A stretch of DNA of 64,000 nucleotides, taken from positions 195,322 through 259,321 of the forward strand of contig NZ_BMMF01000006.1 of NCBI RefSeq assembly GCF_014645695.1, given 5' to 3'. This DNA is from Salinarimonas ramus (lineage in GTDB: Bacteria > Pseudomonadota > Alphaproteobacteria > Rhizobiales > Beijerinckiaceae). Below the pieces are notes generated by a model, which saw only the letters and a list, made by a program, of their open reading frames with translations, was not told the DNA's origin and did no database searches. Both the position numbers and the translations under genes were made by a program. Below, one piece after another: positions 1-7,681 of the stretch; position 1 is the first letter of the stretch, and every line of letters begins with the position of its first letter.

Positions 1-1575
1 GGCGATGACGCGATCGACGGCCTCGCGGTTCGTGGCGAGCGTCTGGGAGAAGCCCTGCACGTTGCCGATGGTGGCCTCGATCATGGCCGGATCGATGGCG
101 GCGGCGATGTCGCGCGCCTCCGCCAGCGTGGCGACGAGGTCGGCGCGGGTGTCCGCCAGCGTCTGCGAGAAGCTGCGCGCGTTCTCCAGCGTCGCCGCTA
201 CGGTCGCGGGGTCGACGGCCGAGACCAGCGCGTCCACGCGCCCGACCGTGCCGTCGAGCCGGCCGGCGGTCGCCTCCAGCGATGTGGTGAGCGTGCGCGC
301 GTCGGCGATGATGGCGTCGACGTTGTCCGTGTTGCGCGCGAGCACGTCGGAGAAGGCCTCGACGTTCGCGAGCGTCGTCTCCACCCGCGCCGGATCGACC
401 GCGCCGATGAGGCCGTCGATCTGCGAGAGCGTGGTCTGCAGCGTGTCGGAGGCGGCGTTGAGGCGCGTCGTCAGCTCGCCCGCCTGGTTCAGGATGCGGT
501 CGATGTTGTCGCGATTGGCCGCCACCGTCTCCGAGACGCCCTCGACGTTCGACAGCGTGGCGTCGAGGCGTTGGGAGGATTGCGCCAGGTTCTGCGTCAG
601 CGTCGCCGTCGAGTCGATGACGCTCGCCAGCTCCTCGCGATTGTCCGCGAGCGTCTGGGAGAAGGCGCGCACGTTGGTGACGGTGGCGTCGAGCGCCTCC
701 GCGTCCAGCGCGCCGACGAAGGCGCGCACGTCCGCCACCGTCGCCTCGACGTTCGTCGCCGTCTCGTTCAGGCGCGAGACGATGCCGCTCGCGTCGTCGA
801 AGACCTGGGCGAGCTGCCCTTGCGCGTCGGCCAGCGTCTGGGTGAAGGCCTCCACGTTCTCCACCGAGCGCGCGACGCTCTCGGAATCCACCGCCGCGAC
901 GACGGAATTCACGTTGCGCGAGAGCTCGTCGAGGCTGTCGGCCAAGGGCCCGATCCGCTCGGCGGCCGCGCCCACCTGCTCGAGGAAGCGGTCGATGGCC
1001 GGCGCGTTCTCGGCGAGCGCGCGGGAGAAGGCCTCGACGTTCTGCACGGTCGACGCGATGGCCTGGTCGTTCTCCGAGACCAGCGCGTCGAAGCGGTCGA
1101 ACACGTCGGAGGCGCGCCGCGCGATGTTGCGGGCGCTCTCGATGAGGTCCTGGTAGTCGGACGCCTCCGCCTCGATCGTCGGGATGCCCGCTTCCTGCGG
1201 GTCGAACAGGGAATCGGCCTGCGGCGATCCACCGGAGAGCGCGACGCTCGCGATGCCGGTGAGGCCCTGGAACTCGAGCTGGGCCGTCGTGTCCTCACGA
1301 AGCGGGATCGTAGGGTCGACGGTGACGCGGGCGACGACGAGGCTCGGGTTCTCCTCGGAGATGGCGAGCTCGGTCACCTCGCCCACCCGCAGGCCGTTGA
1401 AGTTCACCGGCGCGCCGCGCGAGAGGCCGGCGACGGAGCCCTCGAAGACGATGCGGATCTGCGCGCGCTCGCCCGCGCTCTCGCTCACCGCGAACCAGTA
1501 GACGAACAGGAACGCCGCCGCGAGGACGAGGAGCGTGAACAATCCGATGATGGCGTAATTGGCCCGGGTTTCCAT
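1..1575 (-). CDS. mlaD: MlaD/MCE-family lipid-binding protein, 3' end outside window
   Basis: Periplasmic MCE subunit of an Mla-type ABC system that moves phospholipid between the membranes. The reverse-strand frame is open from an ATG at 1575 to the window edge (525 codons, no stop). It starts METRANYAI, has one membrane anchor (about residues 8-30) and then the MCE domain (about 38-115), with LSRGAPVNFNGLRVGEV typical of the family. The rest is a long helical region in which a motif like NVxAFSxTLAxN recurs at residues 179, 240, 301, 343, 404, 465 and 505, mostly 61 apart. Ordinary E. coli MlaD is about 180 residues, so this is a long-tailed, tube- or needle-type MCE protein. It is the last visible gene of mlaE-mlaF-mlaD, 11 bp after mlaF. 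The family call is firm; lipid specificity is inferred. Confidence 0.9.
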   Translation of the reverse strand, partial: METRANYAIIGLFTLLVLAAAFLFVYWFAVSESAGERAQIRIVFEGSVAGLSRGAPVNFNGLRVGEVTELAISEENPSLVVARVTVDPTIPLREDTTAQLEFQGLTGIASVALSGGSPQADSLFDPQEAGIPTIEAEASDYQDLIESARNIARRASDVFDRFDALVSENDQAIASTVQNVEAFSRALAENAPAIDRFLEQVGAAAERIGPLADSLDELSRNVNSVVAAVDSESVARSVENVEAFTQTLADAQGQLAQVFDDASGIVSRLNETATNVEATVADVRAFVGALDAEALDATVTNVRAFSQTLADNREELASVIDSTATLTQNLAQSSQRLDATLSNVEGVSETVAANRDNIDRILNQAGELTTRLNAASDTLQTTLSQIDGLIGAVDPARVETTLANVEAFSDVLARNTDNVDAIIADARTLTTSLEATAGRLDGTVGRVDALVSAVDPATVAATLENARSFSQTLADTRADLVATLAEARDIAAAIDPAMIEATIGNVQGFSQTLATNREAVDRVIA

Positions 1576-1586
1576 CGTCTCGCCCC

Positions 1587-2399
1587 TCAAGCGCTCTCGT
1601 TCGCGACGGCGCGCGCGCGCTTGCCGTGAAAGTAGGATCTCAGCCACGGATGATCCGAGGCCAGCATGGTCTCGATCGGCCCCTCCGCGATGACGCGCTG
1701 CTCGGCGAGCGCGGCGATGCGGTCGCAGACGCTGAACAGGCTGTCGAGATCGTGGGTGACCATGTACACGGTCAGGCCCAGCGTGTCGCGCAAGGTGGCG
1801 ATCAGGTCGTCGAAATCGGCGGCGCCGATCGGGTCGAGGCCCGACGTCGGCTCGTCGAGGAAGACGATGTCGGGGTCGAGCGCCAGCGCCCGGGCGAGGG
1901 CGGCGCGCTTGATCATGCCCCCCGAGAGCTCGGACGGGTACTTGTCGGCGGCGTCGGGGCGCAGCCCCACCATCTCGATCTTGAGCATGGCGAGATCGTC
2001 CATCATCGCCTGGGAGAGATGACGGTGCTCGCGCATGGGCATCTGCACGTTCTCCTTCACGGTCAGCCCGGAGAAGAGGGCGCCGTTCTGGAAGAGCACA
2101 CCCCAGCGCGTCTCGATGTCGCGCCGCTCCCGCGCCGTGATGGTCGCCCGGTCCTTGCCGAACACCTCGATCGTCCCCGCGCGCGTCGGCAGGAGGCCGA
2201 GGATGGCGCGGGTGAGGACCGACTTGCCCGTGCCCGAGCCGCCCACGAAGCCGAGGATCTCGCCGCGATAGACGTCGAGGTCGAGGTTCTTGAAGATCGT
2301 CTTCTCGCCGAAGCCGACCTCCAGCCCGCGCACGCGGATGATCGCATCGCGTCCCGGGGGCGGCTCGGCTGCCTCGTCGATGCGGCGGGGCTCGTCCAT
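1587..2399 (-). CDS. mlaF: Mla-type ABC transporter ATP-binding protein
   Basis: Cytoplasmic ATPase (270 aa) that powers the MlaE permease in retrograde or anterograde phospholipid transport. The Walker A motif GGSGTGKS lies at residues 53-60, the signature LSGGM at 158-162 and Walker B IVFLDEP at 178-184, followed by a conserved TSGLDP and the switch histidine in MVTHDLDSL. The length is usual for MlaF/Ttg2A. The ATG at 2399 is only 3 bp after the mlaE stop and 11 bp precede mlaD, so the three genes are one transcription unit on the minus strand. Confidence 0.93.
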   Translation of the reverse strand: MDEPRRIDEAAEPPPGRDAIIRVRGLEVGFGEKTIFKNLDLDVYRGEILGFVGGSGTGKSVLTRAILGLLPTRAGTIEVFGKDRATITARERRDIETRWGVLFQNGALFSGLTVKENVQMPMREHRHLSQAMMDDLAMLKIEMVGLRPDAADKYPSELSGGMIKRAALARALALDPDIVFLDEPTSGLDPIGAADFDDLIATLRDTLGLTVYMVTHDLDSLFSVCDRIAALAEQRVIAEGPIETMLASDHPWLRSYFHGKRARAVANESA

Positions 2400-2402
2400 G
2401 GC

Positions 2403-3599
2403 TCAGAAATCCAAGGCCGCGAAGAACATCGCGAAGACGCCGTCGAGGACGATCACCATGAAGATCGCCTTCACGACCGACGCCGTGACGTGCTGGCCGA
2501 GCGATTCGGCCGAGCCCTTCACCGCGAGGCCCTCGATGCAGGCGATGACGCCGATCATCACCGCCATGAACGGCGCCTTGATCATGCCCACCATGAAGGT
2601 CGACAGGTCGATCGCCTCGCGCAGGCGCGCCACGAACACGTCGGGCGAGACGCCGCCATAGGCCCAGGCCACGAGCCCGCCGCCGAGGATCGCCGACATG
2701 GAGGCGCAGAAGGCGAGCAGCGGCAGGGAGATGACGAGCCCCAGGATGCGCGGCACGACGAGGACCTCGATCGGGTCGAGACCCATGACCCGCAGCGCGT
2801 CGATCTCCTCGCGCATCTTCATCGCGCCGATCTCGGCCGTGAAGGCCGAGCCCGAGCGGCCCGCGACCATGATCGCGGACAGGAGCACGCCGAGCTCGCG
2901 CAGGACGAGGATGCCGATCAGGTCGACGGCGAAGGTCGCCGCGCCGAACTGCAGCAGCTGGAAGATGCCCTGCTGGGCGATGATCGCGCCGACGACGAAG
3001 GAGATCAGCAGGATGATCGGCAGGCCGCGCAGCGCGATCTGGTCGATCTGGTTGACGAGCGAGGTGCCGCGAAAGCGCCAGGGCCTCATCGCGACGCGCC
3101 CCAGCGCCGCCACGACCTCGCCGAGGAAGACGATGCCGGAGACGAGATCGCGCCCGGCATCGACCATCACCCGGCCGACGTCGACGAGAAAGTCCACGAA
3201 GGGAGAGGTGCGCGTGTGCTCGGGCAGCTCGAGCCCGGCCTGGGAGACCTCGTCGAGCAGGCGCGCGTGCGGGCGGCTCGCACCTTCGATGCGCGGCTCG
3301 GCACCCCGCGCGGTGATCGCGCGGCGGGCGCGCTCGATGGCGACGGCGCCCGCGGTGTCGAGCCGGCCGATGCCGGACAGGTCGAGCACGACGGGCCCCT
3401 TCGCCCCTGCCTCGCCGCCCGTCGCGCCCTCGGTGAGGCTGCGCGCGGCGCGCTCCAGCGTGTCCCCGAATTCCGACGTCCAGTCGCCCGAAAGCGCCAA
3501 CGCCCCGCGCGCGGCGTCCGCCTGCGGAGCCGGCCGGGTCCCCTCGTCGGGAGATCTCGCCTCAGGCGCGTCGGTCGCGGCCACGGGCACTTCCGTCAA
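2403..3599 (-). CDS. mlaE: MlaE-family permease with N-terminal STAS domain
   Basis: Inner-membrane permease of the Mla-type lipid transporter, about 398 aa. An N-terminal STAS-like segment (roughly residues 30-125, VVLDLSGIGRLDTAGA) precedes the MlaE permease domain (about 150-398) with several hydrophobic helices and the EIGAMKMREEIDALRVMG cytoplasmic signature. The fused STAS domain replaces a separate MlaB, a common layout in alphaproteobacteria. The start is uncertain: no in-frame ATG lies near the STAS domain. A TTG at 3599 or a GTG at 3590 are the best candidates, and the nearest ATG is out of frame. Upstream extension of the frame (to 5039) runs antisense through two other genes and is not real. 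Confidence 0.88.
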   Translation of the reverse strand: MTEVPVAATDAPEARSPDEGTRPAPQADAARGALALSGDWTSEFGDTLERAARSLTEGATGGEAGAKGPVVLDLSGIGRLDTAGAVAIERARRAITARGAEPRIEGASRPHARLLDEVSQAGLELPEHTRTSPFVDFLVDVGRVMVDAGRDLVSGIVFLGEVVAALGRVAMRPWRFRGTSLVNQIDQIALRGLPIILLISFVVGAIIAQQGIFQLLQFGAATFAVDLIGILVLRELGVLLSAIMVAGRSGSAFTAEIGAMKMREEIDALRVMGLDPIEVLVVPRILGLVISLPLLAFCASMSAILGGGLVAWAYGGVSPDVFVARLREAIDLSTFMVGMIKAPFMAVMIGVIACIEGLAVKGSAESLGQHVTASVVKAIFMVIVLDGVFAMFFAALDF

Positions 3600-3677
3600 T
3601 TGCCAATACGCATGGTGAATCGGTGATAGCCCGTACGCCCTTTCCGAGTCGAGGCCGCTCGGGCTATTCCTGCGGGC

Positions 3678-4667
3678 ATGATGCAGCGAAGCCTCACCGT
3701 CGCGGCCGAAGCGTTCCCCATCGCCGGCCGTTTCACCATCTCCCGCGGCTCCCGCACGGAGGCCGTCGTGGTCCTCGTCACGCTCGAGGAGGGCGGGGCG
3801 ATCGGCCGCGGCGAATGCGTGCCCTATGCTCGCTACGGCGAGAGCGTGGAGAGCGTCGTCGCGCAGATCGAATCGGTCCGCGCCGCTCTCGAATCGGGCA
3901 TGAGCCGCGAGGCGCTGCAGGACGCGCTGCCCGCGGGCGCCGCGCGCAACGCCGTCGATTGCGCGCTGTGGGACCTCGACGCCAATCGCTCGGGCGTTCC
4001 GGCGTCCGTCACCGCGGGCGTCGATCGCCTCGCGCCGGCGACGACGGCCTACACGATCTCGCTCGACACGCCCGACGCCATGCGCGAAGCGGCGCAGAAG
4101 GCGGCGGCGCGGCCGATCCTCAAGATCAAGCTCGGCGCGCCGGAGGGCGACGCGGAACGCATCGCCGCCGTGCGCCGCGGCGCGCCCGAGTCGACGCTCA
4201 TCGCGGACGCCAACGAGGGCTGGAGCGCCGAGACGCTCCCCGCCCTCATGGCGGCCTGCGCCGATGCCGGCTTCGCCCTCGTCGAGCAGCCGCTCCATGC
4301 CTCGAAGGACGAGGCGCTGCGCGGCATCGACCGTCCGGTGCCGCTGTGCGCCGACGAGAGCGCCCACGACCGCGCGAGCCTGCCGCGGCTGGAGGGGCTC
4401 TACGACCTCGTCAACATCAAGCTCGACAAGACCGGCGGCCTCACCGAGGCGCTGGCGCTCGCCGCGGACGCGCAGGCGCGGGGCATGGGCATCTTCGTCG
4501 GCTGCATGCTCGCCACCTCGCTCGCCATGGCTCCCGCCATGCTGCTGACGCCGCGCGCCCGCTTCGTCGACCTCGACGGCCCGCTGCTGCTCGCCAAGGA
4601 CCGCGACCACGCGCTCACCTTCGACGGCTCGCTCGTTCACCCGCCGCAGCGCGCGCTCTGGGGTTAG
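3678..4667 (+). CDS. Dipeptide epimerase, enolase superfamily (L-Ala-D/L-Glu type)
   Basis: Cytoplasmic epimerase (329 aa) of the muconate-lactonizing subgroup that inverts the alpha carbon of a dipeptide, classically L-Ala-D-Glu from peptidoglycan turnover. Catalytic Lys pair in LKIKLG (K149, K151), metal ligands D177 (DANEGW), E203 (VEQPL) and D226 (ADES), second-face Lys K248 (NIKLDKTGG), and the C-terminal DLDGP that binds the substrate ammonium are all present. It starts at the first of two adjacent ATGs and is divergent from mlaE, sharing a short intergenic region. Substrate specificity within the epimerase family cannot be fixed from sequence; L-Ala-L/D-Glu is the likeliest. Confidence 0.88.
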   Translation: MMQRSLTVAAEAFPIAGRFTISRGSRTEAVVVLVTLEEGGAIGRGECVPYARYGESVESVVAQIESVRAALESGMSREALQDALPAGAARNAVDCALWDLDANRSGVPASVTAGVDRLAPATTAYTISLDTPDAMREAAQKAAARPILKIKLGAPEGDAERIAAVRRGAPESTLIADANEGWSAETLPALMAACADAGFALVEQPLHASKDEALRGIDRPVPLCADESAHDRASLPRLEGLYDLVNIKLDKTGGLTEALALAADAQARGMGIFVGCMLATSLAMAPAMLLTPRARFVDLDGPLLLAKDRDHALTFDGSLVHPPQRALWG

Positions 4668-4764
4668 AGGCGCGGAGCAGACGGTGCGTGTGGCGCCTTG
4701 CGGATCGGGGCAAGCGTCGGTCTTATGGGGCCGGGGACGTGAAGATCCCGGAGGAGACGGCCCG

Positions 4765-6003
4765 ATGAGCGAGTTCCACGACGCGCGCGACACGCAAGAC
4801 CCCGCCGCACGTGAGCGCGACCTGTTCGCGCGCTTGCCCGGCGTGCTCGAAGCGGCGCTGCGGGCGCCCGGCTGGAGGCGGCATCTCGGGCAGGTCGACC
4901 CCGCTGGCGTCGGCACCCGCGAGGCGCTCGCGCGCCTGCCCGTCCTGCGCAAGTCCGACCTGCCGCGGCTGCAGAAGGAGAGCCCGCCCTTCGGCGGCTT
5001 CCTGCCGGACGGCACGCACGGCCTGCCGCATCTCTTCACCTCGCCCGGCCCGATCTACGAGCCGGAAGGGGAGGGGCCCGATCCCTGGCGGGCCGCGCGT
5101 GGCCTCCACGCCATCGGCCTGCGCCCGGGCGACATCGTGCTCAACACCTTCTCGTATCATCTGACGCCCGGCGGCTTCATCATGGATTCGGGCGCGCGCG
5201 CGCTCGGCTGCTCGGTGATCCCGGCGGGCCCCGGCAATACGGAGGCGCAGCTCGACCTGATCGAGACGCTGCGCCCGGTCGCCTATGCCGGCACCCCCGA
5301 CTTCCTCAAGATCCTCTTGGACGCCGCCGCCGAGAAGGGCCGCGACGCGTCCTCGCTGACGAAGGCCGTCGTCTCCGGCGCCGCCTTCCCGAAATCGCTC
5401 CAGACGGAGCTCGCGCAGCGCGGCATCGTCGCGCGCCAGGCCTACGCCACCGCCGATATCGGCTTCATCGCCTACGAGACGCCCGCGCCCGAGGGCATGA
5501 TCGTCAACGAGGACGTCATCCTCGAGATCGTCGGGCCCGACGGCCTGCCGGTGGCGCCCGGCGAGGTGGGCGAGATCGTGGTGACGACGTTGGAGCCCCG
5601 CCATCCCGTCATCCGCCTGGCCCTCGGCGACCTCACCGCGGCTCTGACCGAGCCGAGCCCGTGCGGGCGCACGGGCATGCGCATCAAGGGCTGGATGGGC
5701 CGCGCCGACCAGACGACCAAGGTGAAGGGCATGTTCGTGCGCCCCGAGCAGGTGGCCGAGATCGCCCGGCGCCATCCCGAGATCGGCCGGGCGCGGCTCG
5801 TCGTGCGCCGCGTGGGCGAGGCCGACGCCATGACGCTCGACGCGGAGGTGGCGGACGCCGCCGCCGCGACGCCGGCGCTGAAGGACGCGATCGCCGCGAC
5901 GCTCCAGGCGGTGACGAAGCTGCGTGGCGAGGTCGCCCTCGTCGCGGCGGGCAGCCTGCCCGACGACGGCAAGGCGATCGTCGACGAGCGCAAGTGGGAC
6001 TGA
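4765..6003 (+). CDS. Phenylacetate-CoA-ligase-like adenylate-forming enzyme
   Basis: Member of the PaaK-like branch of adenylate-forming enzymes (412 aa), which activate an aromatic or other carboxylic acid to its CoA thioester through an acyl-AMP. The start at 4765 is preceded by GGAGGAG with good spacing; an upstream extension to 4684 lacks such a site. Recognisable family segments are FTSPGPIYEPEG in the nucleotide-loop position, SYHLTPGGFIMDSGA, YAGTPDFLKILL, the YATADIGFIAYE region and the C-terminal hinge GWMGRADQTTKVKGMFV. The ligand is unknown, and no other phenylacetate-pathway genes are nearby. Some relatives act as isolated aryl-CoA ligases. Confidence 0.82.
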   Translation: MSEFHDARDTQDPAARERDLFARLPGVLEAALRAPGWRRHLGQVDPAGVGTREALARLPVLRKSDLPRLQKESPPFGGFLPDGTHGLPHLFTSPGPIYEPEGEGPDPWRAARGLHAIGLRPGDIVLNTFSYHLTPGGFIMDSGARALGCSVIPAGPGNTEAQLDLIETLRPVAYAGTPDFLKILLDAAAEKGRDASSLTKAVVSGAAFPKSLQTELAQRGIVARQAYATADIGFIAYETPAPEGMIVNEDVILEIVGPDGLPVAPGEVGEIVVTTLEPRHPVIRLALGDLTAALTEPSPCGRTGMRIKGWMGRADQTTKVKGMFVRPEQVAEIARRHPEIGRARLVVRRVGEADAMTLDAEVADAAAATPALKDAIAATLQAVTKLRGEVALVAAGSLPDDGKAIVDERKWD

Positions 6004-6129
6004 GGGGCGAACGCCATATCGGCAGGGCCTGCCCAATTTTCGTGCGCGAGCGGGCGCCCGACCTCTTTCCCCCCGCCCGATCGCCGCCTATCTTGGTTCT
6101 GGTCGAAACAAGCGAAAGGAGGTGGTCCA

Positions 6130-6174
6130 GTGTCTCTTTGTCAGCGCTGTCACCTCGCCGGGGCTGCCCGCTGA
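6130..6174 (+). CDS. Putative 14-aa leader peptide with Cys-x-x-Cys-His
   Basis: A GTG-started ORF of 14 codons reading MSLCQRCHLAGAAR, preceded at 1 base by an unusually long anti-16S match (GAAAGGAGGTGGTCC). Two Cys codons and a His form CQRCH, reminiscent of metal- or heme-binding motifs, though a peptide this short may instead act by its translation. It lies inside the structured RNA that ends in a terminator at 6282. Chance occurrence of the ORF is possible, but the ribosome-binding site is the strongest I noticed in the window. Confidence 0.4.
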   Translation: MSLCQRCHLAGAAR

Positions 6175-6241
6175 GGTCTTCGGACCCTCATTCGAGCCTC
6201 ACGCGTGAGCACCTCGGTGCTTAGCACGGCGAGACATCGTA

Positions 6242-6282
6242 GAGCCCGCCGGGAGGGAAGCCTCCCGGCGGGCTCGCCTTTT
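6242..6282 (+). terminator. Strong intrinsic terminator
   Basis: A perfect 15-bp inverted repeat (6242-6256 with 6261-6275) closed by a GAAG loop and followed by GCCTTTT. It ends the transcript that carries the mini-ORF, or the PaaK-like gene upstream if that mRNA reads through. Confidence 0.88.
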
Positions 6283-6317
6283 GCGGTCCCGCCTTCCCGG
6301 CGCGCGAGCCGCCACGG

Positions 6318-6332
6318 TTAACGCGGCCTTTA
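6318..6332 (+). promoter_or_regulatory. CtrA-like site (one mismatch)
   Basis: TTAA-N7-TTTA, one base from the CtrA consensus TTAA-N7-TTAA, 50 bp upstream of the DUF2336 gene start. In DNA this GC-rich, TTAA is rare, which adds some weight; still only a candidate. Confidence 0.4.
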
Positions 6333-6381
6333 CGCGATCCGGATTATTCGTTCGATCCCGCCTCTCGCGCCGATCGCTCGC

Positions 6382-7497
6382 ATGACGCCACCCCCGCCGC
6401 CCCTCGACGAGGACATCGCCCGGCTCTCCGCGCTCGCCCGCGACGGCGGGGCCGTGGCACCCGTGCTGCTGCGGGTGCAGGCGGACCTGTTCGCGGCCTC
6501 GCGGCGGCGGGAGGAGGAGGCCGACGCCTTCGCCGAGCTCGCGATCCGGCTCCTGCCGAAGGCGGATTCCGACGTCGCCGCGCACGTGGCCCGGCGCGTC
6601 GTGGCACTCCCCGAGACGCCGCCCGCCGTGCTGCAGGCGCTCGCCGCGCATGGCGGCGAAGCCGGGCGTCTCGTGGCGGCGCTGGCGCCCGACCTGCCCG
6701 TGGCGACGGACCGGACCGAGCCCCTCGTCGCGCTCGCCCGCGCGCGCCGCGGGGACCTCGCGCCGAGCGAGATCGCCGCCCTCGTCGCCCGCGACGATCC
6801 TGCCATCGACCGCGCTCTCGCCGAGAATGCCGATCTCGCGCTCGGCGGGCGCGCGCTTGCCGATCTCGTGGCGCGGGCACGCGCGGTGACGCCGCTCGCC
6901 CGCGCGCTGCTCGCGCGCGACGACCTTCCCGCGGACGACGCGGCCGGGCTCTATCCGCACGCGGACGAGCCGATGCGCACGCGCCTCCTCGTGCGCCTCT
7001 CCGCCGCCCCGCGGGCGGATACGCGCCCCGCGATGCGCCCGCGCCCGAGCCCCGAGACGATCGAGGCGCTCCTCGCCGCCGCCGATCGCGGGGATCGCGC
7101 GCTGTTCGGCTCCGCCCTCGCCGCCGCGCTCGGCCTCGAGACCCGCCCGGATTGGCGCTTCGACCGTCCCGAGCGTCACGACCTCCTCGCGCACGCGCTC
7201 AGGGCCTCCGGGCTCGGCGAGGAGGAGACGATCCGCATCTTCCTGACCCTCGATCCCGGCATCGCGCGCTCGGTTGAGATCGTGTTCCGCCTCGTGGGCC
7301 TCGTGCGCGGCGTGCCGCGCTCGGTGGCGACTCGCATCGTCGAGGCGGTCTACGGCGTGCGCGTCGGCGCGCGACGCCCTGCTGCGGCGACGTATATTCC
7401 CACGCTCGCCCCCGACTCGACGCACCGGCCACGCTTTACCCAAGTCTTGCAGCCACGCTCCGACAAGCTCGACAGGAAGAACGGTCGCGCTACATGA
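6382..7497 (+). CDS. DUF2336-family protein
   Basis: A 371-aa alanine/arginine-rich, all-helical protein of the alphaproteobacterial DUF2336 type: repeated short amphipathic helices with leucine-rich HEAT-like spacing (for example DVAAHVARRVVALPETPPAVLQALAAHG) up to about residue 330. No catalytic motif, signal peptide or membrane segment is visible. The family has no established biochemical role that I can state with confidence. It stands alone, with a terminator and a CtrA-like site upstream and an AT-richer regulatory gap downstream. Confidence 0.75.
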   Translation: MTPPPPPLDEDIARLSALARDGGAVAPVLLRVQADLFAASRRREEEADAFAELAIRLLPKADSDVAAHVARRVVALPETPPAVLQALAAHGGEAGRLVAALAPDLPVATDRTEPLVALARARRGDLAPSEIAALVARDDPAIDRALAENADLALGGRALADLVARARAVTPLARALLARDDLPADDAAGLYPHADEPMRTRLLVRLSAAPRADTRPAMRPRPSPETIEALLAAADRGDRALFGSALAAALGLETRPDWRFDRPERHDLLAHALRASGLGEEETIRIFLTLDPGIARSVEIVFRLVGLVRGVPRSVATRIVEAVYGVRVGARRPAAATYIPTLAPDSTHRPRFTQVLQPRSDKLDRKNGRAT

Positions 7498-7615
7498 GAC
7501 GTCACGCTTCGTTCTAAGATATATTTCCTGCTTCTCGACTTGGTCGACAAAGAGAGATGTTGGTTGATCAAGACGCTAGTCTTCCAAGAAGCATGTCTAT
7601 TCACATCGATGTGAG

Positions 7616-7640
7616 GAACCGATCTGGCGCTGGCGTGTTT
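7616..7640 (+). promoter_or_regulatory. EcfG-type (general stress sigma factor) promoter
   Basis: GGAAC at 7616-7620, a 16-bp spacer and TGTT at 7637-7640 fit the EcfG consensus GGAAC-N16/17-cGTT of alphaproteobacterial general-stress promoters. It sits 42 bp upstream of the PRC-barrel gene start, in a locally AT-rich gap. Confidence 0.65.
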
Positions 7641-7681
7641 CCGGGGCAGCCAAACCCGGCAGACACGAAAGGATGCCAGCG

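Larger units (their letters stand above)
6100..6282 (+). ncRNA. Candidate structured leader/small RNA carrying a mini-ORF
   Basis: This 378-bp gap between two genes holds a compact structured stretch. A Shine-Dalgarno matching the 16S 3' end over most of 14 bases (6114-6128) precedes a 14-codon ORF. Then come a TTCG-capped hairpin (about 6172-6190), the palindrome CTCACGCGTGAG (about 6197-6208), a small GCACC/GGTGC hairpin and a strong intrinsic terminator. It could be a free sRNA, or an attenuator for the DUF2336 gene 100 bp downstream. No promoter was convincingly seen; TATCTT at 6089-6094 is a possible -10. The structure is seen directly; the function is unknown. Confidence 0.5.

Noticed and set aside
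5..1629. Long plus-strand open frames over the first 1.6 kb
   Set aside because: They are antisense shadows of the high-GC mlaD gene; their translations are Arg/Ser/Ala-rich without any domain, while the minus strand gives a clear MCE protein.
3600..5039. Upstream extension of the mlaE frame to 5039
   Set aside because: It runs antisense through the dipeptide epimerase and the PaaK-like gene; the STAS domain already begins near 3510.
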